Source: Phialocephala subalpina
Taxonomy: Eukaryota > Ascomycota > Leotiomycetes > Helotiales > Mollisiaceae
Direction of reading: 5' to 3'
NCBI GenBank assembly: GCA_900073065.1
Contig: FJOG01000047.1
Location: 304,018 to 368,017, forward strand
DNA: 64,000 nt
Of the stretch, positions 11,508-21,764 are shown one piece after another. A model generated the notes under the pieces. That model did not search any database. It was not told where the DNA came from and saw only the letters and a program-made list of their open reading frames with translations. Within the stretch, counting starts at the first letter, position 1; each line of letters begins with the position of its first letter. The position numbers were made by a program, and so were the translations under genes.

Positions 11508-13312
11508 ATGAAGCTCTCGACCGCCATCACTGCTTTAGTGGCTCAGGCCTTCATGGCCCTAGCTTCTAGTAGCTGCCGCTGCTTCCCTGGCGACTCCTGC
11601 TGGCCGTCGAATTCAACCTGGGCTACCCTCAACAGCACAGTTGGAGGTCGACTCGTCGCCACGGTGCCAATGGGGTCGCCCTGCCACGACCCAAATTACA
11701 ATGCTACCGAGTGCGCCCTCTTACAGAGCCAGTGGACCCTTCCGGAGCTGTAGTAAGTCTTCTCATGATCCTAAATTTAGGCGGGCAGGTTTTGAATTGG
11801 GATAGTTTATCATCGTCCTCGTCGGTCATGCAGCCGTACTTTGCAAATCAGAGTTGCGACGCCTTCACACCTGAGTCGCAACCTTGTCTGCTAGGGAACT
11901 ACGTCCGCTACGCCATCAACGTGTCAACGGTTGATGATGTAATCGCCGGCGTCAATTTTGCCCAAGAGAATAACATTCGCTTCGTGATCCGGAACACTGG
12001 TCATGAGTAAGTCAGATTCGCGTTCATGAAAAACACCTCAACGACTGACCTTTTCAATAGTTTCCTTGGAAGATCTACAGGTGCAGGAGCCTTATCTGTC
12101 TGGACTCACTATCTCAAGGATATCGAATACCCAGTTTGGTCGGACCAGTATTACCAGGGCCAGGCCATCAAAGTAGGAGCCGGAATTGAAGGTTATGAAA
12201 TCTTGGAAGCCGCTTCGGCCAAGGGTCTAGTTGTGGTCTCAGGTGAATGTCCCACAGTAGGCCTCGCTGGCGGTTTTACGCAGGGTGGTGGGCATTCTGC
12301 GTTAAGCACGAGTTTCGGTCTTGCTGCGGACCAGACACTCGAATTCGAGGTTGTTACTGCTTCTGGCGAATTGGTTACCGCATCTCGAACCGAGAATGCT
12401 GATCTCTACTGGGCATTGAGCGGGGGTGGTGGAGGAAACTATGGCGTTGTGGTCTCTATGACTGTCAAAGCACACCCGGATGCCATGATCGGTGGAGCAG
12501 GCCTTCAGTTTGCCGCTGCTTATACAACATCAGACCTATTCTACCAAGCGGTCTCGGAGTTCCACGCCCTACTCCCTGCTATGATCGACAACGGGACCAT
12601 GGTCGTTTACTACTTCAACGACGCATACTTCATCATCAACCCCATTACAGCCTACAACCAGACCTCTGCGCAAGTCCAGGCCATCCTCAGCCCCTTCGTA
12701 TCTGTCCTCAACAACCTTAGCATTCCGTTTGAGGTTGCCTATACCGAGTTTGCAACTTACGAAGAGCACTACAACACTTATATGGGTCCACTACCGTATG
12801 GCAACATTGGCGTAGCAGAGTACCAGTTCGGCAGTCGACTGATCCCCCGTTCGGTCGTTGAAGACAACAACGCGGCCCTCCAAGTCGCTCTACGCAACGT
12901 CACAGAGAACGGTGTCCTCATCGTCGGTGTAGCCGTGGACGTGTCAGCGCCAGTAAAGTCAGGCAACGTGTCGAACGCCGTGCTGCCGGCATGGCGCGAG
13001 ACCCTCGTCCATGCAACCTTGACGACGGCATGGAACTCCACAGCGCCATGGTCGGACATGGTTAAGCAGCAGGAGCTGATGACTGACGAATATGTCCCGC
13101 AACTCGAGTCCGTAACGCCTGGTAGCGGCTCGTATATGAACGAAGCAGATTTCCGCCAGCCAAATTTCCAAGAGGTATTCTTTGGGGACAACTATGCGGC
13201 GCTATTGGTTATCAAGGAGAAGTGGGATCCGAATTCGCTCTTCTATGCTGTAAAGGCGGTCGGCAGTGAGTTTTGGGATGTGGCTAACGATGGGCGCATG
13301 TGTCTGATATAA
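11508..13312 (+). CDS. secreted FAD-linked oxidoreductase, berberine-bridge-enzyme type
   Basis: Introns 11753-11805 and 12007-12060 give 565 residues. The N-terminus is a signal peptide (MKLSTAITALVAQAFMALAS). A PCMH-type FAD domain follows: RNTGHDFLGRSTGAGALS carries His148, the usual histidyl-FAD site. GECPTVGLAGGFTQGGG carries Cys212, the position of the second covalent link in bicovalent BBE-like enzymes. The C-terminal BBE motif is YMNEADFRQPNFQEVFFG, ending in WDPNSLFYAVKAVGSE. These enzymes oxidise sugars, alcohols or secondary metabolites with O2. The substrate cannot be told from sequence. No biosynthetic core gene adjoins it, so a secreted carbohydrate or defence role is as likely as a metabolite role. 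Confidence 0.93.
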
Positions 13313-13437
13313 TTGAAATTAACGATGTAATGATAGGAGCTAGATATTTTAATAAAAGCATTTGACAGGCAAATCGTTTGTGCTGCGTCGTGCGGCGATT
13401 GGTGGAGACTATGTTGATTTCATCAGCTCTTTGTCCT

Positions 13438-15307
13438 CTACTCTTGCCAAACCGTCAAATCCTCGCGCTTAATCCCAAACCACTCGCAAAACAAGCCTTC
13501 AAACGCCCACACACTCCCTTTGAACACCTCCCTGGCCTTCTTCATCTTCCTGACACCTCTCCCCACCCCTTTCGGTAACCAAAAGAAACTCGGAACCTGT
13601 ACCCGAGATCTCGGTGTCAGTATGCTAATTGGAACCACTTTAATGAGAGTAGAAATGTCCCAGGATACTCGGGACAATTAGGACTCTCGAAACAAAGGGA
13701 AAGGTAAATACTACTCCGAGAAGGCGAGCCTACCTGCTTCGTTTTCCCGATCCCCTCATGAAATGGGACATTCGCATCTTTTTCCCACCATCCGGGTTTT
13801 GGCCACTTGATTTTTTTCTCCAAGTTGTTTTCGAGGGAGTAGTCCTTCGCACCAAATCCAGCTCAGTGTCGTTTCCAGATTTGAGACCGTGGAGGAACGG
13901 ATGAGGATTGTTGAGAGCCAGAGAAGGTAGGGGTGGAGATCGACGAAGTGATCTGTTTCCACTTCGAAGATTGGGCCAAGGTCCGTCCAGCTCCAGTCAA
14001 AGTACTCCTTTAGCACCCCTGCAACATCGAGAACGATCTGATGCACTTTTGGCACTATACCCAGGGGTTAGCATTACTATTTTAAGCACCTCAAAGAGGA
14101 GAGGAGAATGTTCCAAGAGTTTCGGGTCGTTAGGACCCCGAAAAGAAACGGAAAGGGGAATTTAACGCTGAGAAAAAGGGCTTGCCTATACTCGAGATCT
14201 CCGAGTTAGCGTTCTTATTTTTAGCACTTCAAGGACGAGAGCAGAATGTTCCGAGAGGCTCAGGACATTTTTGGCTCTCAACACAAGGGAGAAAGGGGAA
14301 TATATATCCTAGCTAGGCTTACCTCCGAATTCAGCTATAACTTCCAGATCCTCATCGATTTCTTCTCCCTCAGGCAACAGAGCCATCTCCTCAACTAATC
14401 CCTCTACATCCACAAGTCCTAATTCCTCCAAGTTCTCGAAGATCTCCCAGAATCTTTCCTGTATCCTAGTATGTATATACAAGAACCCTAAGACTATGGA
14501 GAGAGATGGTGTGCATAGCCCAATAGAGTGTGAGATCAGATCGGTTATGTGGTCGAGACCTCCAGGGTTTGCACCGGGGTACTGCTCCTGCAGTTCGTGA
14601 ATGGCAAATGCGTGGTATGTGTTTAGGTTTCTAATTAGAGAGAGGAAGATGGAGACTTTTCGGTGGATGGATAGGCGAACCTCGTTTGTAAAGTCGATGG
14701 TTGAGATGTTTGATGGTAGGTGAAGGTTGGGAGCATTGAATTGAGGCGTTGTGGGGTGTGAGGGTGATGGTATTTCACCTGTGCCCAAGGTCTACATGTT
14801 AGTATGCCTTTGGGTACATTACATTGTCCCAGGAGAGATGGGACAATCTGAAGACGTTTGAGAGGGGCTATTGCCCCAAAATACCACTTACCTAGCGTGC
14901 TAGAATCTGGATTTTGATCGAGTTGAGGGGTGGTGATGCGAGGTGGCTGCAAATATAATGGGTGGAAGATTCTGGCGGATGCAGATGATGAGTTTTGTGA
15001 GGATGCTGAGGATGTTTTTTCGGAAGAGTGCCCTATCCAGGATCTTGGAGTTAGCATTTCTAGTTCAAGCACTTTAGAGAGGAGGGGGGAGGAGGATGTT
15101 CCATAAGTCTTGGGGCATTCCAGACTCTCGAATAAAGAGGAAAGGGGAGTAAAGCTTGTAGAAGGCGGGCTTGCCTTCGAGGGTATCTTGTTCGTAGTGT
15201 GTCTCTGGGGTAGAGGCAGGTAGGGAGGAGATGGGAAATTTGGCTGATGTTGAATCGGGAGAGCTTTCTTCACGCTTTGCCTCCACGTGCTTGTCTTCGG
15301 ACTCCAT
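13438..15307 (-). CDS. hypothetical protein with introner-like introns
   Basis: Family not recognised. Five exons: 15175-15307, 14892-15032, 14323-14778, 13734-14054 and 13438-13596, giving about 402 residues. All junctions keep frame except for one extra base in a T7 run (13811-13817 on the plus strand). Removing one base joins PRKQLGEK to IKWPKPGWWEKD and makes the last junction phase-correct, so this is either a homopolymer error or a real frameshift. The middle exon is helical with hydrophobic patches, as in SIGLCTPSLSIVLGFLYIH. The C-terminus VPSFFWLPKGVGRG to REDLTVWQE is shared with the neighbouring small gene. All four intron sites hold long introns (113-268 nt) built from related sequence; see the separate element entries. 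Confidence 0.7.
13597..13733 (-). mobile_element. introner-like element D
   Basis: 137-nt intron, GTAGGC...TACAG, phase 0. Contains CTTTCCCTTTGTTTCGAGAGTC, split here as CTTTCCCTTT and CGAGAGTC, plus TTGTCCCGAG...CCTGGGACA (inverted pair), AAAGTGGTT, CATACTGACACCGAGATCTC and GGGTACAG. Equivalent blocks occur in A-C in the same order. Confidence 0.75.
14055..14185 (-). mobile_element. introner-like element C, downstream copy of a tandem pair
   Basis: 131-nt unit from GCAAGCCC to GGGTATAG, sitting directly against element B. Contains TTCCCCTTTCC, CTTGGAACATTCTCCTCTCC, GGTGCTTAAAATAGTAATG and the CTAACCCC branch site. Its 5' end is a GC donor like element A. Confidence 0.75.
14186..14322 (-). 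mobile_element. introner-like element B, upstream copy of a tandem pair
   Basis: 137-nt unit from GTAAGCC to GTATAG. It is followed with no exon in between by element C, which begins GCAAGCCC. Shared blocks with A, C and D include TTCCCCTTTC, GGAACATTCTGCTCTC, GAAGTGCTAAAAATA and CGCTAACTCGGAGATCTCG. As a single intron, B plus C span 14055-14322 (268 nt). Confidence 0.75.
14779..14891 (-). mobile_element. introner-like element E (divergent)
   Basis: 113-nt intron, GTAAGT...CACAG, phase 1. It is weaker but recognisable kin of element D: both carry TTGTCCC...TCCTGGGACA, which can pair as a hairpin, and GCATACTRACA as branch site. Probably an older or degenerate copy. Confidence 0.5.
15033..15174 (-). 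mobile_element. introner-like element A (GC-AG intron)
   Basis: 142-nt intron with a GC donor (GCAAGC) and an ATAG acceptor. Flanking exons join in phase (GAA G / GG CAC). It shares blocks with elements B, C and D: TTCCCCTTTCC-like pyrimidines near the 5' end, CGAGAGTC, GGAACATYCTSCTCYC, AAGTGCTT and AATGCTAACTC before the acceptor. Typical introns elsewhere in this window are 38-94 nt and unrelated to each other. Confidence 0.75.
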
Positions 15308-15615
15308 AATGGCTGATATGAGAGGAAAAACTTTGCTTTGAGATAATACGAAGCAGATTTCTTGAGTGCGCAGAGAATTTCCATTGTATTCATGTACATT
15401 TTGAATCGGACTGAACCAAATGGTTACCCTAATTTAAACATTTAGGGGTTAATTATGATCTTTTAGAATGGAACTTTCTAGGAAAGCTCTAGTCAGCCTG
15501 TTTCTGAATCAGCATACTCTCCACGCTTTATCCTCCAGAAACATATTCTTACTGGGCACTCTTCAACAGTCACATTAAGAGGTCCAACATCAGGACAAAC
15601 AAACGCCTTAACGAG

Positions 15616-16010
15616 ATGGCATCAGACGTGAGCCTCCAGAGCCAAAACGCCAAGAATGATTTCACACCCTCTCTCCACCAACCAACGACTCAGCAGAACA
15701 ATGAGATCCCAGTTCTAAATGCTCAAGGTCAGTAGCAGCACTCATCCTTCCGTTCCTCGAGCTCCTTTCTACATCATCAACCACAAGTCCCACACAATTA
15801 GCCAGCAGCGATGAGAAAGCGAATCTTCCGGTAGAGAAGGGATACCCAGCTTCGCAGCAAACGCCGAGTTTCTTTTATTTACCGCATGGTTTGTGGAGAG
15901 AACCGACAATACACAAGGCGATGAGGCTGTTTGAGGGGAGAGTTGAGATATTTGACAAGATTTTCTGTGAGTATTTCGAAGTGAAGATAGAGGATCTTAG
16001 GAAATGGTAG
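15616..16010 (+). CDS. small paralogue sharing the C-terminal domain of the neighbour
   Basis: Intron 15728-15801 (GTCAGT...TTAG) gives 106 residues. The C-terminal half, TPSFFYLPHGLW to FCEYFEVKIEDLRKW, matches VPSFFWLPKGVG to FCEWFGIKREDLTVW of the divergent neighbour, so it is a partial duplicate lacking the middle domain. The TAG at 16008 is followed in frame by about 55 more acidic codons to a TGA near 16181. The stop may therefore be a secondary TGG or CAG to TAG change, and the original protein could have been longer. The two genes are head-to-head, 308 bp apart. Function unknown. Confidence 0.5.
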
Positions 16011-16439
16011 GAAGAACGCGATGTTGAGGAAGAGACAGATAGTGATAGTGAGCAAAATATAGGTGACGAGAAGGAGAATGAGAATATGGAGAACGTCTAT
16101 GAAGAGATCAGAGATACTAATTCGCGAGGGAAACTCGATCCGGTTGCGAGAAGGAAGGGAGACGGAGCGGATGAATGTTGAGGACCGTACGTACTTACTT
16201 AAGAAATGGCAGTAGAGTTATTACGGTACCTGTCAGCAGCGTTTTCAATATCCCAGCCTTGTCTGGACTTTTCTCAGGCTGGGCTGGGCCGTGAGGGGTG
16301 TCTTGACATTTTGTCCAGAAACACGAACATACACAGGAAAATCAAACGTATGGCAAGTTAAAAATCGATGGCAATGATGGGTATATGACAAACAAAACTC
16401 TCCGCCGTTGCTCCACCCACGTCTCTGATATCACCTCGG
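16011..16439. other. intergenic
   Basis: Begins with the possible read-through of the preceding gene (to about 16181). The rest is the 3' flank of the glycosyltransferase gene. Confidence 0.4.
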
Positions 16440-17978
16440 TTATGATAGCCCGACCACTTCCCTTAACCAAGGCGCCCTCGTTCTCAAGAACAGCGCCAAC
16501 TGCACCAATATCCACGTGACGACGAGTCCTCCCCAAACACCAACGATGATTCCCAGTCCGCCTGCTAACCTAGCATCAACGATTAGAATTCCGAGAAAGG
16601 TTCTTAGTTCTGGACTCATGAGAAGCCAACTGTATATCGGGATCGAGAGGCCAGGAATGACTGCTTGAGGGCCATTGTCTTGAGGTTGAGTTTGAGAAGG
16701 GCTGATAGAATGACTAGGCTGGAGAGCTTCAGCGAGTTTCCAAGCCACACTGTTATTGATTTTCTCCCATGTTGCTTCTTCCGCCATGCGTCTGCTTTCC
16801 TTTGCCATCTCCTCTCGTAATGAGCTGTCGGTGCCGAGTTTGACTACCTTCCCCACAAATTCGTCAAGTGCTGAGGGAGCGACGAGGTATCCGGATTTAC
16901 CGTCTGCGACGATTTCACTGGGTCCACCTTCATCTCTGGCAATGACGGGAACTCCGCTGGCCATTGACTCGAGGACAACGAGACCGAAGGTTTCGGTGAT
17001 GGAACAGTGCAGAAAGACATCTCCAACCGCATATGCCCTCGCCAATTCCTCTCCCTTCAATTGCCCCGTAAATTGTACTGTGCCCTTCCCGTTCAGATCT
17101 CCAAACATATCGTGGATATCCTGAATGACTTGCGGATTCTTATTCCCCCCCACAATCAACAGCTTGAAAGCAAAGCCCCTCGCATCCAACTTCTTCGCAA
17201 CCTGGGACAGGAATTCGAATCCCTTCTCCGGCGCGAGCCTCGACACAGAAACCAAGATCAACTCTCCATTTGGCGCCAACTTCTTTCGCATGTCCTGTGA
17301 TCTCTTTGTTGGATGGAATTGTTCGCAGTTGACTCCTCTCCTCAAATTCAACATCTTGTCAGGCTGGACTTTCGCTTTCTCGAGGTATTTGCGAACGAAT
17401 AGCGAGGGGTAGAAGACTGTTCGTACGCTGGCATGGCGGAAGAGGTAGCCTTGCACGCTCCGGAAAACCCATACTGCCCACGCATCGAGAGGTGTTGGGA
17501 AGAGGATTTCGCAATATCCTGACAGATCGGTCTGGAAGTTCAGCAATACCGGGACCGGCTTCTGCTGTTGTCGCAACTGCAGCAGAATTTGGAACCCCAG
17601 GCTCGCAGGACTCGCAAGGTATATCAAATCCGGTTCTTGTCCAAATGTCCTCCTGTACAACGCAGATAACCTGACGGGGTATACGACTGATAATTCGGGG
17701 TTGTAGGGGAGAGGGTAGCCTTGTAGTCGGACCTCGATTTCGTCGTTCGCAGGGCCCGAGGTCGAGACCGTGAGACTGTTGTCGCTCCCTGTAGATATTT
17801 CTGGCGCGACGACAGCAACGATTACGCCTTGTGCACGGAGGTAGGTTACGAGGTTGAGGGTTGTTCTTGATACGCCGTTGACAGGACCGAAGGATTCTGT
17901 CGCAAGCAGGAGCTTCTTCCCTCGCAGAATCTCTGGGAACTCTAGTCCGCCATCTTGCTTGGTTTTGGCGGTCGTCAT
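16440..17978 (-). CDS. family 4 glycosyltransferase with C-terminal membrane segments
   Basis: Uninterrupted 512-codon frame. The N-terminal Rossmann part has FGPVNGVSRTTLNLV. The donor domain has VSVSRLAPEKGF and the GT4 E-x7-E motif in ETFGLVVLESMASGVPVIA, followed by DEGGPSEIV, which fits a retaining GT-B enzyme. About residues 460-505 form hydrophobic helices (FLGILIVDARLAGGLGIIVG, then LVVTWILVQLALFL), suggesting membrane anchoring and a lipid acceptor. UDP-glucose dehydrogenase is transcribed divergently 1.3 kb away, so UDP-glucuronate is a plausible donor, as for SQD2-like or glucuronosyl-lipid enzymes. That is inference: GT4 includes mannosyl- and glucosyltransferases too. Confidence 0.88.
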   Translation of the reverse strand: MTTAKTKQDGGLEFPEILRGKKLLLATESFGPVNGVSRTTLNLVTYLRAQGVIVAVVAPEISTGSDNSLTVSTSGPANDEIEVRLQGYPLPYNPELSVVYPVRLSALYRRTFGQEPDLIYLASPASLGFQILLQLRQQQKPVPVLLNFQTDLSGYCEILFPTPLDAWAVWVFRSVQGYLFRHASVRTVFYPSLFVRKYLEKAKVQPDKMLNLRRGVNCEQFHPTKRSQDMRKKLAPNGELILVSVSRLAPEKGFEFLSQVAKKLDARGFAFKLLIVGGNKNPQVIQDIHDMFGDLNGKGTVQFTGQLKGEELARAYAVGDVFLHCSITETFGLVVLESMASGVPVIARDEGGPSEIVADGKSGYLVAPSALDEFVGKVVKLGTDSSLREEMAKESRRMAEEATWEKINNSVAWKLAEALQPSHSISPSQTQPQDNGPQAVIPGLSIPIYSWLLMSPELRTFLGILIVDARLAGGLGIIVGVWGGLVVTWILVQLALFLRTRAPWLREVVGLS

Positions 17979-19254
17979 CTTGCGCGGGGAGCTGTAGACC
18001 CCTCCAAATCGATTATGTAGGGCGATAAGCTTCTCTTTATCAGACCCTGTGTCTTCAAGAACTGGCAGACTCTACGCGAACAATGTCCCGCTGACCTTTT
18101 CATTTCCAAATTTTCTTGATGATCCAGGCCTTGTGGATGATGTACCGTTCCCTCACCGCGGGGGCGCATTCTGCCTCTCTTCCTGTCGTGCGTTCCGAAT
18201 GACCTCAACCTTCTCTGTCGCCGCTCCCAACCAAGACATATTGATGCTTGAGGTCGCGTTCTCTCACCAGGTGGACGCGTGATTGGTCGTCAGTCCATTT
18301 CGGGTGCAAGGCGGTGGTCTGGCCGGGTTTTCATCGTGTGTCGTTCCAATCATCCCAGAGCTTGCGGTTCCTACACGTGGGGTTGATTACTGGGAACGAG
18401 GCTGAGATGTGGTTTCTGTCCTGACTCTGTACATTGTTGAAGAACCCCACCAATCTGGAGGAGGGGTCCTTGTCGAAGTGATGGCATACCGATACAGGCG
18501 ACATGGTGATTCGTGGTCAGACAGCCATGAACGAGGGGCAATGTTGATGGATTGGTGGGAAGCAGGAGTTCGCAGTGCGAGCGCCGTGCAGAGTGGTGTG
18601 CAGACCCCTAAGCTAAACCTGTTTGGGCCACTTACTACAATCTTTTGACCATCACCGCTGTATCTCTCACTGATCCAGTACCACAGCCTTAACCAACGTG
18701 CGCCATTCTACTGGCTACAAACACATAATCGAGAGGGTATACACAGTGAGATGATCTATGTCATCTAGCATTTTCCTTCAGTCACAGTGCACTCGACGCC
18801 GTCACAAGGCCGGTGGATTCCGAGGTTGACCCCAATTGTTACCCATGATGTTGTCTCTTGTAAGGGAAGAGGTAGGGCCTGTAATCAATCGCGACTGCCG
18901 CAGCGGCGAGCCTTGCATCTGATCTTGATATTTCCGATTTCTGTTTCCTCTCTCCTGCATCCTCCGCCTGCAGCTTTCCGTTTTCCAAGCCTCACCTCCG
19001 TTCCAAGATTTCTTCAGTTCTAAGCTTTCAAAGTCTGCCAACATCATACGCGACAATAGGCTTCAGTAAAATGATATAAACGACCTGTTCTCGTGAATCA
19101 GTAACACGGGTGAGCTGATCCGTTCTATCCTCGGCTGAGAACCGAGTACGACCAAACCAAAGCGGTGAGTTTCCATGAGACTCTTCATCTTCATGACTGA
19201 TCAGAGAAGTCTTCTTTAGTACAAACGAGCACTATACCTCCTCCAAAGACCAAC
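17979..19254. other. shared divergent promoter region
   Basis: 1.28 kb between the ATGs of the GT4 and UDP-glucose dehydrogenase genes. No convincing gene on either strand. It likely holds both promoters and 5' UTRs. Confidence 0.5.
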
Positions 19255-21442
19255 ATGTTCAGACACCCCTCATTTCCCGCTTCTGCGGTCGACTCGGAAG
19301 ACAGCATCGTGGATATCTCCACAGCGCCAACAACACCCGATGGAAGCTTGTCCTTCAGTCCTGTACTACAGGCTTTGAAGCTACAAGACGCTCTGGAAGA
19401 TGCCGCCTCTGGAGGAAAGCAGAGAACGAGCAGCACATCTTTGGATGCTGTTCTGCATGGTAACAACGGCGTGAAGAATATTTGCTGCGTTGGAGCTGGA
19501 TATGTTGGTACGCATCTCTTTGGCAGACTCACTAGATGTCCGCCTCGAAATCGCATCTGCAAGTACTGATTTCGACCTGCAGGCGGTCCAACAGCAGCTG
19601 TAATGGCTTTTCAAAATCCGCATGTCAAAGTCACCGTCGTCGATCGAGATCCAAATCGAATCGCACAATGGAAAACGCGACACCTTCCCATCTTCGAACC
19701 CGGTCTCGACACCATCCTGCGAATCGCACGCGATGGCTCGAAACGCTTCTCCTTCACAAACGAGCCTGCGCGACCTGATTCCTTAGACAGCATGTCAAGT
19801 ACAACGAGCACCTCGGAATCAGAATGCGAGTCGCAATGCGGGGAACACAGGGACGAGATTGCAGTCCTTCCACGAACACCAAATCTTTTTTTCTCAACAG
19901 AAGTGAGCAAGTGTATATCAGAAGCGGATATCGTGTTGATAGCTGTCAACACACCTACAAAGATGCGGGGTATCGGAGGAGGTCGAGCAACAGATGTCAC
20001 AGCACTAGAAGCCGTGACAAGGGAGATTGCTATACATGCCAAGCCAGGAGCCGTCCTTGTTGAAAAGAGTACAGTTCCATGTCGAACTGCAGAAATTATA
20101 CAAGATACGGTATGTTTTCCTTCTCGGATGAAGTCTGGATGAAGAGGTGCGGTCTAGGTCCCTGAATGCCAAGAGGCTAATCCCCCCTTAGCTACAAATT
20201 CACCGTCCCCACCAACACTTCGAAGTTCTCTCCAACCCCGAATTTCTTGCTGCCGGAACAGCAATAAACGACCTTCTTGTGCCAGATCGTGTTATAATTG
20301 GCTCCTCGCCTACACCAGCAGGATATCGCGCTGTGGAAACTCTTGCTTCAGTTTACGCATCATGGGTTCCCAGGGAAAGAATAGTGACGATGAATGTCTG
20401 GTCCTCAGAACTCTCAAAATTGGTCGCAAACAGCATGCTTGCTCAACGAATCAGCAGCATAAACTCAATCTCAGCGATATGCGAGAAGACAGGAGCAGAT
20501 ATCGATGAGGTAGCGAAGAGTATCGGAATGGATCCCAGAATCGGAGCCAAGTACCTAAAATCCGGCATCGGATTCGGAGGCTCTTGTTTTCGAAAGGACA
20601 TCCTTTCTCTCGTCTATCTCGCGGAAACGCTTGGTTTAGACGAAGTTGCAGAATACTGGACCCAAGTCCTAACAGTCAACGAATGGCAACGAACCCGTTT
20701 CGTTCGGCGAGTAGTCAAATGTCTAAACGGTACTTTGGTGGGCAAGAAACTTGCAGTCTTGGGATATGCATTCAAAGCTCAAACAGACGATACGAGGGAA
20801 TCTCCTGCTTTGGAATGCATCAAGAATCTTTTGGAAGATTGTCCGCGCGAGATCGCAGTCTTTGATCCTTATTGCGAGCCAAGGATTGTGCGCGAAGAAA
20901 TTCGCAAACTTGTGGGAGACCATGTTCTCAAGGAAAACGGCGGCAATATCGAGGTCTACTCCGATGCCTACCAAGGCTGTGCAGGTGCTCATGCTGTGCT
21001 CATAATGACGGAATGCGACCAATTCCGCACCTCCACGCCTTCAAGTTCACACAAACTTGGCGCTCGTCAAACGAAAGTGCAGAAGTCGAAAAAGCCAACA
21101 GATCCGAGACCGTTCCAACGTCTTGAACCAACAGAATCCGAAATCTTGGCTTTGCAGAAATACCTAGCGAGCACTTATTCGACCTCAGATCCGCTTCAAA
21201 GGTATGAAGAAGAGCCAGCTTGTGAAGAGGGATGCGAGAAATGCGAAGGTGAGATGTCGAAAACTGTAGTCCTAGACGACAAGAGAGAAGAGAGATTAGA
21301 TTGGGCAAAAATAGCGTACCATCTCCAGAAGCCGAAGTGGGTGTTTGATGGGAGGAATGTTGTTGATATGGATGTTATGAGTGGGCTGGGTGTGAGGGTT
21401 GAGGGTATTGGGAAGGTTGGTTGGGGTGGGATTGGGAGGTAG
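19255..21442 (+). CDS. UDP-glucose 6-dehydrogenase
   Basis: Oxidises UDP-glucose to UDP-glucuronate with two NAD+. Introns 19508-19582 and 20110-20191 give 676 residues. NICCVGAGYVGGPTAAVMAF is the N-terminal NAD-binding fold. IAVNTPTK and EKSTVP are family motifs. Catalytic Cys392 lies in GFGGSCFRKD, and the C-terminal domain has GYAFKAQTDDTRESPA and VFDGRNVVD. It is much longer than the usual 450-500 residues because of an 80-residue N-terminal extension, a Ser-rich insert (SMSSTTSTSESECES) and a charged insert before the last strand. It is divergent from a GT4 glycosyltransferase, so the pair may act in one glucuronosylation pathway. Confidence 0.94.
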
Positions 21443-21764
21443 TGCTTTTCGTTTGTGCTTGATGATGAGATGAGTATAGATTGTCTACTCTAGAGATGGA
21501 TGCCAGGGGGTGTTCTTAGCATAGTTGCTAGCATTTTCTCATTACTTCTTTTATGGTCCTTGAGATTAGATTTGGAGTTTTTTGGTTTGATACCCGCAAT
21601 TCAACATACACTTCTGCAAGTTCATTTTGACTAGTTTTCAAGTTCTCTACTTCTTCAGGGCCAACCATCTCCCAACAAATTGCGGCTCATCTGAAGTATC
21701 AGATATCATGGGTATAATGACAAACTCCTCTTCTCGAATCATGTGTCAAGAAGTGCAAATAATG
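21443..21764. other. 3' flank, no gene
   Basis: Nothing recognised. Confidence 0.4.
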
